64,000 bases of DNA, from assembly GCF_011742145.1 (NCBI RefSeq), contig NZ_JAAQQU010000098.1:1-64000 (forward strand), given 5' to 3'. The position numbers were made by a program, and so were the translations under genes. The number at the start of each line of letters is the position of its first letter. Positions within the stretch are counted from its first letter, which is position 1. The notes under the pieces are model-generated. The model was not told the DNA's origin, did not search any database, and worked only from the letters and a program-made list of their open reading frames with translations. Source of the stretch: Flavobacterium sp. J49 (GTDB lineage: Bacteria > Bacteroidota > Bacteroidia > Flavobacteriales > Flavobacteriaceae). Positions 1-11,822 of the stretch are shown one piece after another.

Positions 1-881
1 GGAATGCTATAATTAAAAACCCCTGATGCTGTTGGGGTACCACTTATGGTAATGGTATTATTTGCAAAAGCGGCAGTTACTCCAGCTGGTAATCCGGTAG
101 GGGTTCCTATTCCTGTGGCACCTGTTGTTGTTCTTGTAATTGGAGATAATAAGGTATTAACACATAATGTCGGATTTGAAGATGGCGTCCCTGGTGTGTT
201 TGAAAGACATATTGCAACTGTTTGAGCTACCCATGTCTCAGCTTGTGATGCAGTAGCAGTTCTTGTGCCTGTATTACCTATCGGAGCATGAACATAAGAA
301 GCCATCATGTTTGAAGGAACTCCTCCAGCAGTATTTGGCGCATCATAACGTTCTGTAGTGCCAGAAACCGCAATAGTATAAGTTGCGGGTTTTTTATTAC
401 AATAAAATGTTAAGATTAGATTATTAGCAGTGGTAGTAGTAATCGCAGGTGCCACTACACTAGTAGAAGAGCTACTACCTAATGCATCGGCAGAGACTGA
501 GATGATAGGAGATGCTCCGGTTATTCTACTCATTCCAATAGACCACTTCTTCCACCCTAAGCCCCATGTGTATGTGGCAGGCTCTGATGAACCAGCTATT
601 CTAAAATAAGTTGCCATACCCACATTACTGGACTGATTACTTCTCCTAATTAAAGTCCATCCTGCAGGAACAGTTATAGTAGTACCATCACCAGACTCAA
701 ACATTACACCAACCACCAATAAATCTCCCGCAACGGTACCACTTGGGACATTTATCGATGCACTAGAGGAACTACCTATGGCAGTAGTGGAAGATTGCCA
801 AACTGGCTGAGAATGCGCAAGTAAACCAATGAACAAAATACAAATAAGGTATTTAATTTTTTTAAGTTTTTGATTTTCCAT
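1..881 (-). CDS. Secreted repeat/adhesin-like protein, 3' part cut off by window edge
   Basis: An open frame runs on the minus strand from an ATG at 881 to the window edge (293 complete codons, no stop). The N-terminus has a short basic stretch followed by a hydrophobic segment ending near LLAHSQ, which looks like a Sec signal peptide. The mature part is rich in Ser, Thr, Gly and Ala and forms beta-rich segments. Near the cut end it has a putative-Ig-type motif (ITISGTPTASGVFNYSI), common in large Bacteroidota surface proteins. A T9SS C-terminal domain is likely but lies outside the window. The function is unknown; surface adhesion is only an inference. Confidence 0.75.
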   Translation of the reverse strand, partial: MENQKLKKIKYLICILFIGLLAHSQPVWQSSTTAIGSSSSASINVPSGTVAGDLLVVGVMFESGDGTTITVPAGWTLIRRSNQSSNVGMATYFRIAGSSEPATYTWGLGWKKWSIGMSRITGASPIISVSADALGSSSSTSVVAPAITTTTANNLILTFYCNKKPATYTIAVSGTTERYDAPNTAGGVPSNMMASYVHAPIGNTGTRTATASQAETWVAQTVAICLSNTPGTPSSNPTLCVNTLLSPITRTTTGATGIGTPTGLPAGVTAAFANNTITISGTPTASGVFNYSI

Positions 882-951
882 GATTTTAGTTTTTTTTAAA
901 ATAATAGGTTTTAATAGTTAATAATAGATTTGGGATAAGCGTGTTATAAGA

Positions 952-959
952 CAAATGTA
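952..959 (-). promoter_or_regulatory. Possible -7 box (TACATTTG) of the 1-881 gene
   Basis: TACATTTG on the minus strand matches the Bacteroidota -7 consensus TAnnTTTG and lies 70 bases before the ATG at 881. No clear TTG was found 17-19 bases further upstream, so this is a candidate only. The rest of the 882-1236 gap is AT-rich and shows nothing else recognisable. Confidence 0.35.
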
Positions 960-1236
960 AAATGTAATGTAATCCATTTTGTATAAATTAGCCCAATAAC
1001 ATTTTTATTCCGTCGAAAAGTCATAAAAAATCGTTTTACGGTTTTTATAGCAGGCAAAAAATAGACGATAAAATGCAATAAATATCGATTATATGCATTT
1101 TTAATCGTTGTAATGATAGTTTTAACATTAAATGTAGTATTTTTATTTCTTCTTTTTCAAAGAAATATATTTACAATTAAAAATCAGATTTTGTTAAAAT
1201 AAAAGTGATAAAATTCAAGCTCTTATTAGACCATAA

Positions 1237-1268
1237 AAAAAACCTCCCATTTTCTTGAGAGGTTTTTT
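1237..1268 (-). terminator. Intrinsic terminator of the DUF3467 gene
   Basis: AAAAAACCTC pairs with GAGGTTTTTT (10 bp, 12-base loop). On the minus strand the stem ends in a T-run, 17 bases after the gene's stop. Confidence 0.8.
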
Positions 1269-1285
1269 ATTATAATGATATTTTT

Positions 1286-1597
1286 TTAAGCTTGACCGGT
1301 AGGACCGAAATTGAGAGGAATCGGTGGTTGTTCGGTATCTTTAATTTCACCGTTGGCCAATTCATATCGGTGGATGTTTTCTCCTAATGCCTTCAGAAAT
1401 CTTTTAGCATGTTGCGGTGTTAACACAATTCTCGATTTTACTTTTGCTTTTGGCACGCCCGGCATAATGGTTACAAAGTCAACTACAAATTCAGAAGCTG
1501 AATGGTTGATAATGGCCAAATTAGAATAAATCCCTTCTGCTGTCTTTTCATCCAACTCAATATTGATTTGACCTTGTTGTTGATTATTATCACTCAT
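1286..1597 (-). CDS. DUF3467 family protein
   Basis: This 103-residue protein starts with a short Gln/Asn-rich head (MSDNNQQQGQ) and then a compact beta-rich body. It contains the family signature region around FVVDFVTIMPG and a segment with RIVLTPQHAKRFLKAL. It is known as DUF3467 in Bacteroidota, and from general knowledge it commonly lies just downstream of rpoC. The function is not established. It is separated from rpoC by 118 bases holding a terminator, so expression must come from read-through or its own start. The ATG at 1597 is the only sensible start. Confidence 0.85.
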   Translation of the reverse strand: MSDNNQQQGQINIELDEKTAEGIYSNLAIINHSASEFVVDFVTIMPGVPKAKVKSRIVLTPQHAKRFLKALGENIHRYELANGEIKDTEQPPIPLNFGPTGQA

Positions 1598-1599
1598 TT

Positions 1600-1634
1600 G
1601 ATATTAAATTTTTGATATTAGATATTAAATTTTG
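1600..1634. repeat. Short degenerate direct repeats (GATATTAAAT units)
   Basis: The unit TTGATATTAAATTTT recurs with small changes (GATATTAAAT, GATATTAGATATTAAAT) directly upstream of the DUF3467 ATG. It resembles the low-complexity, word-like repeats seen in other gaps of this window. Confidence 0.5.
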
Positions 1635-1652
1635 CTACTCATAACAATATTA

Positions 1653-1689
1653 AAAAGCCACTAATTTAGTATTTAAAGTAGTGGCTTTT
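1653..1689 (-). terminator. Intrinsic terminator of rpoC
   Basis: AAAAGCCACTA pairs perfectly with TAGTGGCTTTT (11 bp, 15-base loop) 27 bases after the rpoC stop. It separates rpoC from the DUF3467 gene. Confidence 0.85.
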
Positions 1690-1715
1690 GTTTAATTTAA
1701 CTATTAATATTGCTA

Positions 1716-4700
1716 TTAATAGATGTATTCTTCTTTATTAGCCATGATTTCATTGTAATCGTCTTTCGAACCTACAATGGTGTGATCATAATCTCTCATA
1801 CCGGTTCCCGCAGGAATTCTGTGACCTACGATAACATTTTCTTTAAGACCTTCTAAAGTATCTACTTTACCAGCAACTGCTGCTTCGTTTAATACCTTGG
1901 TAGTCTCTTGGAACGATGCCGCCGAGATGAATGATTTCGTTTGTAACGATGCTCTTGTGATACCTTGAAGTACCGGAGTAGCAGTAGCAGTAATTACATC
2001 ACGAGCTACAACCTGATTTTTATCATTACGTTTCAATAATGAATTCTCATCTCTTAGTTCACGTGGAGAAACGATTTGACCCGGTTTTAACACCGCAGAG
2101 TCTCCTGCATCTTCTACCACTTTCATTCCGTATAATTTATCGTTTTCTTCGATAAAGTCAGCCGTATGAATTAATTGCTCTTCTAAGAATAAGGTATCTC
2201 CCGGATCTTGCACTTGTACTTTACGCATCATTTGACGAATAACTACTTCAAAGTGCTTGTCATTGATTTTTACCCCTTGCAAACGGTAAACCTCTTGAAT
2301 TTCATTCACCAAATACTGTTGAACAGCCGATGGTCCTTGAATTCTTAAGATATCATCCGGTGTAATAGCTCCGTCTGACAATGGCACCCCAGCTTTTACG
2401 AAGTCATTTTCTTGAACCAAGATTTGACTTGATAATTTCACTAAGTATTTCTTAACCTCACCAAATTTAGATTCGATAATAATTTCACGGTTACCTCTTT
2501 TGATTTTACCAAATGAAACTACACCATCAATTTCAGAAACTACCGCTGGGTTTGAAGGATTACGAGCTTCTAACAACTCGGTAATTCTTGGTAAACCTCC
2601 GGTGATATCACCAGCTTTAGAAGAACGACGAGGAATTTTCACCAAGATTTTACCTGCTTTAATTTTCTCTCCGTCTTCAACCATAAGGTGAGCTCCAACC
2701 GGTAAATTGTAAGAACGGATTAATTCTCCGTCTTTACCGTAAACCAATAAGGTAGGGATTAATTTTTTATTTCTTCCTTCAGAAATTACTTTTTCCTGGA
2801 ATCCGGTTTGCTCATCGATTTCAACCTGGAATGATTGTCCTTGTTCTAAATCTTCGTAAGCAATTTTTCCGGTAAACTCAGAAACGATAACTCCGTTATA
2901 TGGATCCCATTTACAGATAATAGCACCTTTTTCAACGGTATCACCATCTTTAACACTGATTACAGAACCATAAGGAATATTGTGTGTGCTTAATAAGATG
3001 CCTGTTTTAACATCAACCAATTTCAATTCAGTTGAACGTGAAACCACAATGTCAACTTTGTTTCCATCAGCATCTTCACCAACCACTGTTTTCAAATCTT
3101 CGATTTCCAGTTTTCCTCCAAATCTTGCGATGATGCTTGATTCTTCAGAAACACCTCCTGCAACCCCACCAACGTGGAAGGTACGAAGTGTTAACTGTGT
3201 TCCCGGCTCTCCAATCGATTGGGCAGCGATAACTCCGACTGCTTCCCCTTTTTGAGTCATTTTTCCGGTAGCCAAGTTACGTCCGTAACATTTAGCACAA
3301 ATACCTTTTTTAGCTTCACAAGTTAAAGGCGAACGCACATCAACTTTTTCCAATGGAGATTCTTCAATCGCTTTAACAATGGCTTCGGTAATTTGCTCAC
3401 CGGAGTGAACTAAAATTTCATTGTTTAATGGATTGATTACATCTTGTAACGCAACACGTCCTAAGATTCTCTCTCCTAATGTTTCAACGATTTCCTCATT
3501 TTTCTTTAAAGCCGAAACTTCAATTCCTCTTAAAGTACCACAATCTACAGAGTTTACGATTACGTCTTGAGATACATCATGTAAACGACGAGTCAAGTAA
3601 CCGGCATCTGCTGTTTTCAAAGCGGTATCCGCCAAACCTTTACGAGCACCGTGAGTAGAGATAAAGTACTCAAGGATCGAAAGACCTTCCTTAAAGTTAG
3701 AAAGAATTGGGTTTTCAATAATTTCACCACCACCAGCAGTTGATTTTTTAGGCTTAGCCATCAAACCACGCATACCGGTTAACTGACGAATTTGTTCTTT
3801 AGATCCACGAGCTCCGGAATCAAGCATCATATATACCGAGTTGAAACCTTGTTGGTCTTCACGGATATTTTTCATCGCTAATTCCGTCAATTGTGCATTC
3901 GCTGAAGTCCAGATATCAATAACTTGGTTGTAACGTTCGTTATTGGTAATAAGACCCATGTTATAGTTGGTAGAAATTACATCTACTTGCTCTCTTGCGT
4001 CAGCAATCAATTTATTTTTTTGCTCCGGAATTCTAATATCACCTAATGAGAATGACAAACCACCTTTGAAAGCGAATTTGTATCCCATATCTTTCATGTT
4101 ATCAAGGAACGCTGCCGTTGTAGGAACATCAGTTACTGCAAGGATTTTTCCAATAATATCACGCAAAGATTTTTTAGTCAATACTTCATTGATATAACCA
4201 GCTGCTTGAGGTACTACTTCATTAAATAATACTCTACCGGCAGTAGTTTGGATAATTTTATAAACTAATTCTCCGTTTTCATTAAAGTCTTTCGCTCTGA
4301 TTTTCACTCTAGCATTCAACTCCACTCTTCCTTCATTCAAAGCGATGTTACACTCTTCGGCAGAATAGAAAGTCAAATCTTGACCTAAAATAGTCATTTC
4401 CGGAGTAGACAATCTTTCTTTGGTCATATAATAAAGACCTAAAACCATGTCTTGAGATGGAACCGTAATCGGAGCACCATTCGCAGGATTCAAGATATTG
4501 TGAGAAGCCAACATTAACAATTGGGCTTCCAAAATAGCTTCCGGACCTAACGGTAAGTGAACCGCCATCTGGTCACCATCAAAATCCGCGTTGAACGCCG
4601 TACATACTAACGGGTGTAACTGGATTGCTTTTCCTTCAATTAATTTAGGTTGGAAAGCTTGAATACCCAAACGGTGTAACGTAGGAGCACGGTTTAGTAA

Positions 4701-6020
4701 TACCGGGTGACCTTTGATTACGTTTTCAAGGATATCCCATACTACCGGCTCTTTTTTGTCGATTATTTTCTTAGCCGACTTCACCGTTTTAACAATTCCT
4801 CTTTCGATTAACTTACGAATAACGAATGGTTTGTATAGTTCAGCCGCCATATCTTTTGGCAAACCACATTCGAACAATTTCATTTCCGGTCCAACAACAA
4901 TTACCGAACGAGCAGAATAATCCACACGTTTTCCTAATAAGTTTTGACGGAAACGCCCTTGTTTACCTTTCAATGAATCAGAAAGTGATTTTAATGGCCT
5001 GTTTGATTCTGTTTTTACTGCAGAAGCTTTACGTGTGTTGTCAAATAATGAATCTACTGATTCTTGCAACATACGTTTTTCGTTTCTTAAGATTACTTCC
5101 GGAGCTTTGATCTCCATCAATCTTTTCAAACGGTTGTTACGGATGATTACTCTTCTGTACAAATCGTTCAAATCGGAAGTAGCAAAACGACCTCCATCAA
5201 GTGGCACCAACGGACGCAATTCTGGCGGTATCACCGGAATTACTTTTAAAATCATCCATTCCGGACGGTTTTCTCTGTTTAGGTTTGACTCACGGAAAGA
5301 CTCAACTACTTGTAATCTTTTTAACGCTTCCGTTTTTCTTTGTTTAGACGTTTCGTTATTAGCCGCGTGACGTAAGCTGTAAGACAACTCATTTAAGTCG
5401 GTGCGTGCCAATAAATCCATGATACATTCAGCACCCATTTTGGCGATGAATTTATTAGGATCGTTGTCATCTAAATATTGGTTTTCCATTGGAAGCGTAT
5501 CTAAAATGTTCAGATATTCTTCTTCGGTCAAAAAGTCTAATCTTTGTAATGATTCACCATCGGCATTTTGAGCAATACCGGCTTGGATTACTACGTATCT
5601 TTCGTAGTAAATAATCATGTCTAATTTCTTAGATGGTAATCCAAGGATATAGCCAATTTTGTTTGGTAACGAGCGGAAGTACCAGATGTGAGCAATTGGC
5701 ACTACTAAATTGATGTGTCCTACTCTGTCTCTACGTACTTTTTTCTCGGTAACTTCTACACCACAACGGTCACAAACGATTCCTTTATAACGGATTCTTT
5801 TGTATTTACCACAGGCACATTCGAAATCCTTTACAGGTCCGAAGATACGCTCACAGAAAAGACCGTCACGTTCCGGTTTGTGGGTTCTATAGTTGATAGT
5901 TTCCGGCTTCAAAACCTCACCTCTTGACTCAGCCAAGATAGATTCCGGAGAAGCTAGTCCTATCGAAATTCTGTCAAATCTTTTGATAGTATTTTTAGTA
6001 TCTTTATTTCTATTCATCAT
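1716..6020 (-). CDS. rpoC: DNA-directed RNA polymerase subunit beta'
   Basis: The 1434-residue protein is the catalytic largest subunit of RNA polymerase. The absolutely conserved Mg-binding motif NADFDGD is present. The N-terminal zinc ribbon (CACGKYKR...CDRCG) and the second zinc site ([13 protein letters not shown]) are intact. Other landmarks are [13 protein letters not shown] and the trigger-loop region with [16 protein letters not shown]. The length is normal for Bacteroidota. It follows rpoB by 80 bases in the same direction and ends with its own terminator. Two adjacent ATG codons (6020, 6017) could start it; the choice changes one residue. Confidence 0.98.
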   Translation of the reverse strand: MMNRNKDTKNTIKRFDRISIGLASPESILAESRGEVLKPETINYRTHKPERDGLFCERIFGPVKDFECACGKYKRIRYKGIVCDRCGVEVTEKKVRRDRVGHINLVVPIAHIWYFRSLPNKIGYILGLPSKKLDMIIYYERYVVIQAGIAQNADGESLQRLDFLTEEEYLNILDTLPMENQYLDDNDPNKFIAKMGAECIMDLLARTDLNELSYSLRHAANNETSKQRKTEALKRLQVVESFRESNLNRENRPEWMILKVIPVIPPELRPLVPLDGGRFATSDLNDLYRRVIIRNNRLKRLMEIKAPEVILRNEKRMLQESVDSLFDNTRKASAVKTESNRPLKSLSDSLKGKQGRFRQNLLGKRVDYSARSVIVVGPEMKLFECGLPKDMAAELYKPFVIRKLIERGIVKTVKSAKKIIDKKEPVVWDILENVIKGHPVLLNRAPTLHRLGIQAFQPKLIEGKAIQLHPLVCTAFNADFDGDQMAVHLPLGPEAILEAQLLMLASHNILNPANGAPITVPSQDMVLGLYYMTKERLSTPEMTILGQDLTFYSAEECNIALNEGRVELNARVKIRAKDFNENGELVYKIIQTTAGRVLFNEVVPQAAGYINEVLTKKSLRDIIGKILAVTDVPTTAAFLDNMKDMGYKFAFKGGLSFSLGDIRIPEQKNKLIADAREQVDVISTNYNMGLITNNERYNQVIDIWTSANAQLTELAMKNIREDQQGFNSVYMMLDSGARGSKEQIRQLTGMRGLMAKPKKSTAGGGEIIENPILSNFKEGLSILEYFISTHGARKGLADTALKTADAGYLTRRLHDVSQDVIVNSVDCGTLRGIEVSALKKNEEIVETLGERILGRVALQDVINPLNNEILVHSGEQITEAIVKAIEESPLEKVDVRSPLTCEAKKGICAKCYGRNLATGKMTQKGEAVGVIAAQSIGEPGTQLTLRTFHVGGVAGGVSEESSIIARFGGKLEIEDLKTVVGEDADGNKVDIVVSRSTELKLVDVKTGILLSTHNIPYGSVISVKDGDTVEKGAIICKWDPYNGVIVSEFTGKIAYEDLEQGQSFQVEIDEQTGFQEKVISEGRNKKLIPTLLVYGKDGELIRSYNLPVGAHLMVEDGEKIKAGKILVKIPRRSSKAGDITGGLPRITELLEARNPSNPAVVSEIDGVVSFGKIKRGNREIIIESKFGEVKKYLVKLSSQILVQENDFVKAGVPLSDGAITPDDILRIQGPSAVQQYLVNEIQEVYRLQGVKINDKHFEVVIRQMMRKVQVQDPGDTLFLEEQLIHTADFIEENDKLYGMKVVEDAGDSAVLKPGQIVSPRELRDENSLLKRNDKNQVVARDVITATATPVLQGITRASLQTKSFISAASFQETTKVLNEAAVAGKVDTLEGLKENVIVGHRIPAGTGMRDYDHTIVGSKDDYNEIMANKEEYIY

Positions 6021-6037
6021 AGTCGTAACATTTAAAG

Positions 6038-6095
6038 TGTTCAGTATTCAGTGTTCAGTGTTCAGATAGTGTATCCGAACACTGCCACTGCCAAC
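6038..6095. repeat. Repeats and hairpin between rpoB and rpoC
   Basis: The 80-base rpoB-rpoC gap contains three overlapping copies of a GTTCAGT-type word followed by an inverted copy. CAGTGTTC (6056-6063) pairs with GAACACTG (6077-6084) over a 13-base loop. No T-run follows, so it is not a terminator. A similar word mix (GTTGGCAGTGTTCAG) is found at 52062-52083. Confidence 0.65.
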
Positions 6096-6100
6096 TATTT

Positions 6101-9100
6101 TTATTCTTCTAATCTGATGTCTAATCCAAGACCTTTCAATTCATGCATTAATACATTGAATGATTCTGGTAGTCCCGGCTCCGGCATAGTTTCTCCCTTA
6201 ACGATGGCTTCGTAAGTTTTAGCTCTACCGATTACGTCATCCGATTTAACAGTCAAAATTTCTCTAAGCGTGCTTGAGGCTCCATAAGCTTCAAGTGCCC
6301 AAACCTCCATTTCTCCGAAACGCTGACCTCCAAACTGGGCTTTACCACCCAATGGTTGTTGCGTAATCAACGAGTATGGACCTATAGAACGTGCGTGCAT
6401 TTTATCGTCAACCATATGACCTAGTTTCAACATATAGATAACTCCAACTGTTGCTGCCTGGTGGAAACGCTCTCCAGTTCCTCCGTCATACAAATAAGTA
6501 TGACCGAATCTTGGGATACCTGCTTCGTCAGTCAATTCATTGATTTGGTCTAATGTTGCTCCGTCAAAAATTGGTGTAGCAAATTTTCTACCCAAGTTCA
6601 TTCCGGCCCAACCCAATACCGTTTCATAAATCTGACCAATGTTCATACGAGAAGGTACACCTAGTGGATTCAATACGATATCTACCGGAGTTCCGTCTTC
6701 TAAGAACGGCATGTCTTCATGACGAACGATACGAGCCACAATACCTTTGTTTCCGTGACGTCCTGCCATTTTATCACCCACTTTCAATTTACGTTTCTTA
6801 GCGATATATACTTTCGCCAATTTCAAGATACCGGCTGGTAATTCGTCTCCAACAGTAATGGTAAATTTCTCTCTTCTTAAGGCACCTTGTAAATCGTTTA
6901 ATTTGATTTTGTAGTTGTGGATTAAGTCGTTAACCAAATGGTTAGTTTCTTCATCGGCAACCCATTGGCCTTTAGTCAAGTGAGCGAAATCTTCAACGGC
7001 ATGTAACATTTTCTGAGTGTATTTTTTACCTTTTGGCAAAACTTCTTCTCCTAAATCGTTCATCACACCTTGCGATGTTTTTCCGTTTACAATGTTGAAT
7101 AATTTATCTACCAATTTGTCTTTCAATTCCACAAATTTGGTTTCGAATTCCATTTCCAAAGACGTCAAATCGTCTTTATCTTTGGTACGTTTCTTTTTAT
7201 CTTTTACCGCTCTCGCGAATAATTTTTTATCTAAAACCACACCGTGTAATGATGGAGAAGCTTTTAACGAAGCATCTTTTACATCTCCTGCTTTGTCCCC
7301 GAAGATGGCACGAAGCAATTTCTCTTCCGGTGTAGGATCTGATTCCCCTTTTGGTGTAATTTTTCCGATTAGAATGTCACCAGGTTTTACCTCTGCTCCG
7401 ATTCTGATCATTCCGTTTTCATCCAAGTCTTTGGTAGCTTCTTCAGAAACGTTAGGAATGTCATTAGTTAACTCTTCGTTTCCTAATTTCGTATCTCTAA
7501 CTTCCAATGAATAATCATCCACGTGGATAGAGGTGAAGATATCGTCACGAACTACTTTTTCAGAGATTACAATCGCATCCTCGAAATTGTATCCTTTCCA
7601 TGGCATAAATGCTACTTTAAGGTTTCTTCCTAATGCTAATTCTCCGTTTTGTGTCGCGTATCCTTCACATAGCACTTGTCCTAATTTCACTCTGTCACCT
7701 TTTCTTACGATTGGTTTCAAGTTGATAGACGTACTTTGATTCGTTTTTCTGAATTTGATCAAGTTATACGATTTCTCATCCGGGTCAAAACTTACCATTC
7801 TTTCCTCTTCTGTTCTGTCGTATTTGATAGTAATCATGTTGGCATCAACGTACTCAACAGTACCGTTTCCTTCCGCATTGATTAATACTCTTGAGTCAGA
7901 CGCCACTTGACGCTCTAAACCTGTTCCTACGATTGGTGCTTCAGGACGTAACAATGGTACAGCCTGACGCATCATGTTGGAGCCCATCAACGCACGGTTC
8001 GCATCATCATGCTCCAAGAAAGGAATCAATGAAGCTGAAATCGAGGCGATTTGGTTAGGCGCAACGTCAGTATAATGGATTTCGTTTGGATCAACTACCG
8101 GGAAATCACCTTCTTCACGGGCAATAACTTTATCGGCAGTAATTTTTCCTTTGGCATCCATTTCGATGTTAGCCTGAGCAATCATTTTACCTTCTTCTTC
8201 TTCTGCGCTTAAGTAAATTGGTTCAGAAGTTAAATCAACTGTTCCGTTAGTTACTTTACGGTAAGGTGTTTCGATGAATCCCATTCCGTTTACTTTCGCA
8301 TAAACACCTAATGATGAAATCAAACCGATGTTTGGTCCCTCAGGCGTTTCAATCGGACACAATCTTCCGTAGTGCGTATAGTGAACGTCACGTACCTCGA
8401 AACCGGCTCTTTCTCTCGAAAGTCCACCTGGTCCAAGGGCAGATAATCTTCTTTTGTGTGTAATCTCAGCCAATGGATTCGTTTGGTCCATGAATTGAGA
8501 TAACTGGTTTGTACCAAAGAAAGAGTTGATTACCGATGACAATGTTTTAGCATTGATCAAATCGATTGGTGTAAACACCTCGTTATCTCTAACGTTCATT
8601 CTCTCGCGGATGGTACGTGCCATACGGGCTAAACCTACCCCAAATTGTTGAGACAATTGCTCACCAACTGTACGTACACGACGGTTTGATAAGTGATCAA
8701 TATCATCAATCTCTGCTTTAGAGTTGATTAACTCGATCAAATATTTCACGATAGTGATGATATCTTCTTTGGTCAAGACTTGCTTTTCCATTGGGATATC
8801 AAGGTTCAATTTTTTGTTCATTCTGTAACGACCCACTTCACCTAAGTTATAACGTTGGTCAGAGAAGAATAATTTATCGATGATGCCACGAGCAGTTTCT
8901 TCATCAGGCGGTTCTGCATTACGCAACTGACGGTAAATGTGCTCAACAGCTTCTTTTTCTGAGTTTGTTGGGTCTTTTTGTAACGTATTGTGGATGATGG
9001 CATAATCTCCTTGATTGGCATCTTCCTTGTGTAACAAAATAGATTTTACGTTAGAATCGATGATTTCTTCCACATTATCTTTGTCGATAATGGTATCACG

Positions 9101-9916
9101 ATCCAAGATAATTTCGTTACGTTCGATAGATACTACTTCACCAGTATCCTCGTCAACGAAATCTTCATGCCAAGTATTCAATACTCTCGCGGCAAGTCTT
9201 CTTCCTACGTATTTCTTAAGACCGGTTTTTGAAACTTTGATTTCTTCTGCAAGGTCAAATATTTCAAGGATGTCCTTATCTCTTTCGAATCCGATAGCAC
9301 GGAAAAGAGTAGTCACCGGTAATTTTTTCTTTCTATCGATATAAGCATACATTACGCTATTGATATCGGTAGCAAATTCAATCCACGAACCTTTGAAAGG
9401 AATAACTCTAGCAGAATACAACTTGGTACCATTAGCATGGAAAGACTGACCAAAGAAAACACCAGGTGAACGGTGTAACTGAGAAACTACCACGCGTTCA
9501 GCACCATTGATAACGAAAGTTCCGCTTGGTGTCATGTATGGAATTGTTCCGAGATAAACATCTTGAACAATTGTTTCAAAGTCTTCGTGTTCCGGATCAG
9601 TACAGTAAAGTTTTAGTCTGGCTTTTAAAGGCACACTATATGTTAAACCTCTTTCGATACACTCTTGAATGGTGTAACGCGGTGGGTCAACAAAATAATC
9701 TAGGAACTCCAATACAAATTGGTTTCTTGTATCAGTAATTGGAAAGTTTTCCATGAAGGTGTTGTACAACCCTTCGTTGCCTCTTTCGTCAGATTTGGTT
9801 TCCAATTGGAAAAAATCTTTAAAAGATTTTACCTGAACATCCAGGAAATCCGGATATTGAGGTATGTTTTTAGTAGAGGCAAAATTCAATCTTTCAGTCT
9901 GATTTGTTATCATCAA
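6101..9916 (-). CDS. rpoB: DNA-directed RNA polymerase subunit beta
   Basis: The 1271-residue second-largest RNA polymerase subunit. The rifampicin pocket reads [19 protein letters not shown] then [14 protein letters not shown], with the Asp, His and Ser positions linked to resistance in their wild-type state. The fork/switch motifs [18 protein letters not shown] and the C-terminal [20 protein letters not shown] are present. It is transcribed with rplL upstream and rpoC downstream, with an unusually long 264-base gap before it that carries a large hairpin. Adjacent ATG codons give two equivalent starts. Confidence 0.98.
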   Translation of the reverse strand: MMITNQTERLNFASTKNIPQYPDFLDVQVKSFKDFFQLETKSDERGNEGLYNTFMENFPITDTRNQFVLEFLDYFVDPPRYTIQECIERGLTYSVPLKARLKLYCTDPEHEDFETIVQDVYLGTIPYMTPSGTFVINGAERVVVSQLHRSPGVFFGQSFHANGTKLYSARVIPFKGSWIEFATDINSVMYAYIDRKKKLPVTTLFRAIGFERDKDILEIFDLAEEIKVSKTGLKKYVGRRLAARVLNTWHEDFVDEDTGEVVSIERNEIILDRDTIIDKDNVEEIIDSNVKSILLHKEDANQGDYAIIHNTLQKDPTNSEKEAVEHIYRQLRNAEPPDEETARGIIDKLFFSDQRYNLGEVGRYRMNKKLNLDIPMEKQVLTKEDIITIVKYLIELINSKAEIDDIDHLSNRRVRTVGEQLSQQFGVGLARMARTIRERMNVRDNEVFTPIDLINAKTLSSVINSFFGTNQLSQFMDQTNPLAEITHKRRLSALGPGGLSRERAGFEVRDVHYTHYGRLCPIETPEGPNIGLISSLGVYAKVNGMGFIETPYRKVTNGTVDLTSEPIYLSAEEEEGKMIAQANIEMDAKGKITADKVIAREEGDFPVVDPNEIHYTDVAPNQIASISASLIPFLEHDDANRALMGSNMMRQAVPLLRPEAPIVGTGLERQVASDSRVLINAEGNGTVEYVDANMITIKYDRTEEERMVSFDPDEKSYNLIKFRKTNQSTSINLKPIVRKGDRVKLGQVLCEGYATQNGELALGRNLKVAFMPWKGYNFEDAIVISEKVVRDDIFTSIHVDDYSLEVRDTKLGNEELTNDIPNVSEEATKDLDENGMIRIGAEVKPGDILIGKITPKGESDPTPEEKLLRAIFGDKAGDVKDASLKASPSLHGVVLDKKLFARAVKDKKKRTKDKDDLTSLEMEFETKFVELKDKLVDKLFNIVNGKTSQGVMNDLGEEVLPKGKKYTQKMLHAVEDFAHLTKGQWVADEETNHLVNDLIHNYKIKLNDLQGALRREKFTITVGDELPAGILKLAKVYIAKKRKLKVGDKMAGRHGNKGIVARIVRHEDMPFLEDGTPVDIVLNPLGVPSRMNIGQIYETVLGWAGMNLGRKFATPIFDGATLDQINELTDEAGIPRFGHTYLYDGGTGERFHQAATVGVIYMLKLGHMVDDKMHARSIGPYSLITQQPLGGKAQFGGQRFGEMEVWALEAYGASSTLREILTVKSDDVIGRAKTYEAIVKGETMPEPGLPESFNVLMHELKGLGLDIRLEE

Positions 9917-10120
9917 TGGACAAAATTTTGATTTAAAAAAAGTAATTTGTTGTGTGTAAAAACACTGTTTAATCTATACTTTCCTTTTGATAACCAATAC
10001 CTCTTTAAAAATGAACCAGGAAAATTAGTTCGTTTTTTTCTTCGTATTGATTAAAAGCTTTTTCGTATTTTAAACTTATTGTGATAATAAAACTGGATAT
10101 AATTTTATTATACGAAAAAT

Positions 10121-10158
10121 GGTTTAGGCCCTTGGACGCTTCGTCCAAGGCCTAAACC
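10121..10158 (-). promoter_or_regulatory. Large hairpin between rplL and rpoB (attenuator or processing site)
   Basis: GGTTTAGGCC pairs with GGCCTAAACC and, inside it, TTGGACG pairs with CGTCCAA, giving 17 bp with one bulged C and a 3-base loop. On the minus strand the stem is followed by ATTTTTCG, a weak T-run. It begins 22 bases after the rplL stop. In E. coli this same junction holds an attenuator and an RNase III site; a similar role here is inference. Confidence 0.75.
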
Positions 10159-10180
10159 TAGTTCTAAAACCGGTGTTGGA

Positions 10181-10552
10181 TTATTTTAACTCAACAACAG
10201 CTCCAGCTTCTTCTAAAGATTTTTTCAAACCTTCAGCTTCTGCTTTAGAAACTCCTTCTTTGATGTTTGCAGGAGCACCATCAACGATGTCTTTTGCTTC
10301 TTTAAGACCTAAACCTGTTAATTCTTTAACAGCTTTTACTACTGCTAATTTAGAAGCACCAGCATCTTTCAATACTACTGTGAATTCTGTTTGCTCTTCA
10401 GCAGCTCCGGCATCACCACCACCAGCAGCAACTACTACTGCTGCAGCAGCTGGCTCGATACCATACTCATCTTTTAATATTGTAGCTAAATCGTTAACTT
10501 CTTTTACTGTTAGGTTAACTAATTGTTCTGCGAATTGTTTCAAATCTGCCAT
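10181..10552 (-). CDS. rplL: 50S ribosomal protein L7/L12
   Basis: The 123-residue stalk protein. The N-terminal dimerisation helix is followed by an Ala/Gly-rich hinge ([19 protein letters not shown]) and the conserved C-terminal domain with [20 protein letters not shown] and [15 protein letters not shown]. It recruits translation GTPases to the ribosome. It follows rplJ by 53 bases and precedes rpoB after the long hairpin-bearing leader. Confidence 0.97.
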   Translation of the reverse strand: MADLKQFAEQLVNLTVKEVNDLATILKDEYGIEPAAAAVVVAAGGGDAGAAEEQTEFTVVLKDAGASKLAVVKAVKELTGLGLKEAKDIVDGAPANIKEGVSKAEAEGLKKSLEEAGAVVELK

Positions 10553-10605
10553 TTTTTCTATCGTTTAAAATGTTCTTTAATTATTATTTTTTTAGTCTGC
10601 TCTAA

Positions 10606-11106
10606 TTATTCTGCTGCTTCGCCTTTTTGTTCAGCATTGTTCAATAACGCTGAAATAATACGTTGCGCAGGAGATTGAAGTAATCCGATGATTTCTCCAA
10701 TAACTTCTTCTTTAGATTTAAGTGATGCTAAGCTGTCTAACAAGTTATCTCCAATGTAGATTTCTTGGTTAATGTAAGCACCTTTGAAAACAGGTTTGTC
10801 TGATTTCTTTCTAAAATCTTTAATGATTTTTGCCGGAGCATTAGCGATATCTGCAATAAAAATGGAAGAGTTTCCTTTTAATACAGAAGCTAAATCACCG
10901 TAATCATTTGCGGAAGCTTCCATTGCTTTTTCAAGCAAAGTGTTTTTTACTACTTCTAATTTGATACCTGCTTTGAAACAAGCTCTTCTTAAGTTTGAAG
11001 TAGTTTCTGCATCTAACCCAGAGGTGTCAGCAATATATACAATATTACTTTCAGCCAACTTTGCAGTTAAATCTTCTATCGCGATTGATTTTTCTTCTCT
11101 TGTCAT
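10606..11106 (-). CDS. rplJ: 50S ribosomal protein L10
   Basis: This 166-residue protein is the stalk base that anchors L7/L12 dimers. The N-terminal rRNA-binding region (MTREEKSIAIEDLTAKLAES) and the KNTLLEKAM segment are typical. The C-terminal helix that binds L7/L12 is present and ends in an acidic tail. It lies 23 bases after rplA and 53 bases before rplL. In other bacteria L10 represses this part of the operon; the control site was not identified here. Confidence 0.96.
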   Translation of the reverse strand: MTREEKSIAIEDLTAKLAESNIVYIADTSGLDAETTSNLRRACFKAGIKLEVVKNTLLEKAMEASANDYGDLASVLKGNSSIFIADIANAPAKIIKDFRKKSDKPVFKGAYINQEIYIGDNLLDSLASLKSKEEVIGEIIGLLQSPAQRIISALLNNAEQKGEAAE

Positions 11107-11129
11107 AATAAAATTTGTTTAACTACCAA

Positions 11130-11819
11130 TTATACAGCTTTAGGATCTAAAGCGATAGCAGGACTCATAGTACTTGACAAGTGGATTGACTTGATGTAAG
11201 TACCTTTTGCTGCAGTTGGTTTTAATTTAAGTAATGTTTGAATGATCTCGTGAGCGTTGTCTACAATCTTATCCGCTTCGAAAGAAATTCTTCCGATACC
11301 GGCGTGAACGATTCCAGTTTTATCTACTTTAAAGTCGATTTTACCCGCTTTTACTTCAGCAACAGCTTTACCAATTTCCATAGTAACTGTTCCAGTTTTT
11401 GGGTTTGGCATTAAACCTCTTGGACCTAATACACGTCCTAACGGACCTAATTTACCCATGATAGCAGGCATAGTGATGATAACATCAACATCTGTCCAAC
11501 CATCTTTAATTTTTTGAAGGTAATCGTCTAAACCTACGTAATCAGCACCAGCAGCTTTTGCTTCAGCTTCTTTATCCGGGGTTACTAAAGCCAATACTTT
11601 AGTATCTTTACCGGTTCCGTGAGGTAGTGTTACAACACCTCTTACCATTTGATTTGCTTTTCTTGGATCTACTCCTAAACGAACAGCAATGTCTACAGAC
11701 TCATCAAATTTTGCAGAAGCAACATTCTTCAATAAAGACGAAGCGTCTTTTAATGAATACAATTTGTTTTTCTCAATTTTTGAAGCAGCCTCTTTTTGTT
11801 TTTTTGTCAATTTTGCCAT
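11130..11819 (-). CDS. rplA: 50S ribosomal protein L1
   Basis: The 229-residue large-subunit protein of the L1 stalk. The signature region with [20 protein letters not shown] and MPNPKTGTV is intact. It starts 3 bases after the end of rplK, so the two are probably translationally coupled. In other bacteria L1 represses its own rplK-rplA mRNA. Confidence 0.97.
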   Translation of the reverse strand: MAKLTKKQKEAASKIEKNKLYSLKDASSLLKNVASAKFDESVDIAVRLGVDPRKANQMVRGVVTLPHGTGKDTKVLALVTPDKEAEAKAAGADYVGLDDYLQKIKDGWTDVDVIITMPAIMGKLGPLGRVLGPRGLMPNPKTGTVTMEIGKAVAEVKAGKIDFKVDKTGIVHAGIGRISFEADKIVDNAHEIIQTLLKLKPTAAKGTYIKSIHLSSTMSPAIALDPKAV

Positions 11820-11822
11820 GTC

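Noticed and set aside
7017..7514. Long open frame opposite rpoB
   Set aside because: It is a shadow of the conserved rpoB frame, without start context or family features; the same holds for other antisense frames in rpoB, rpoC, tuf and lysS.
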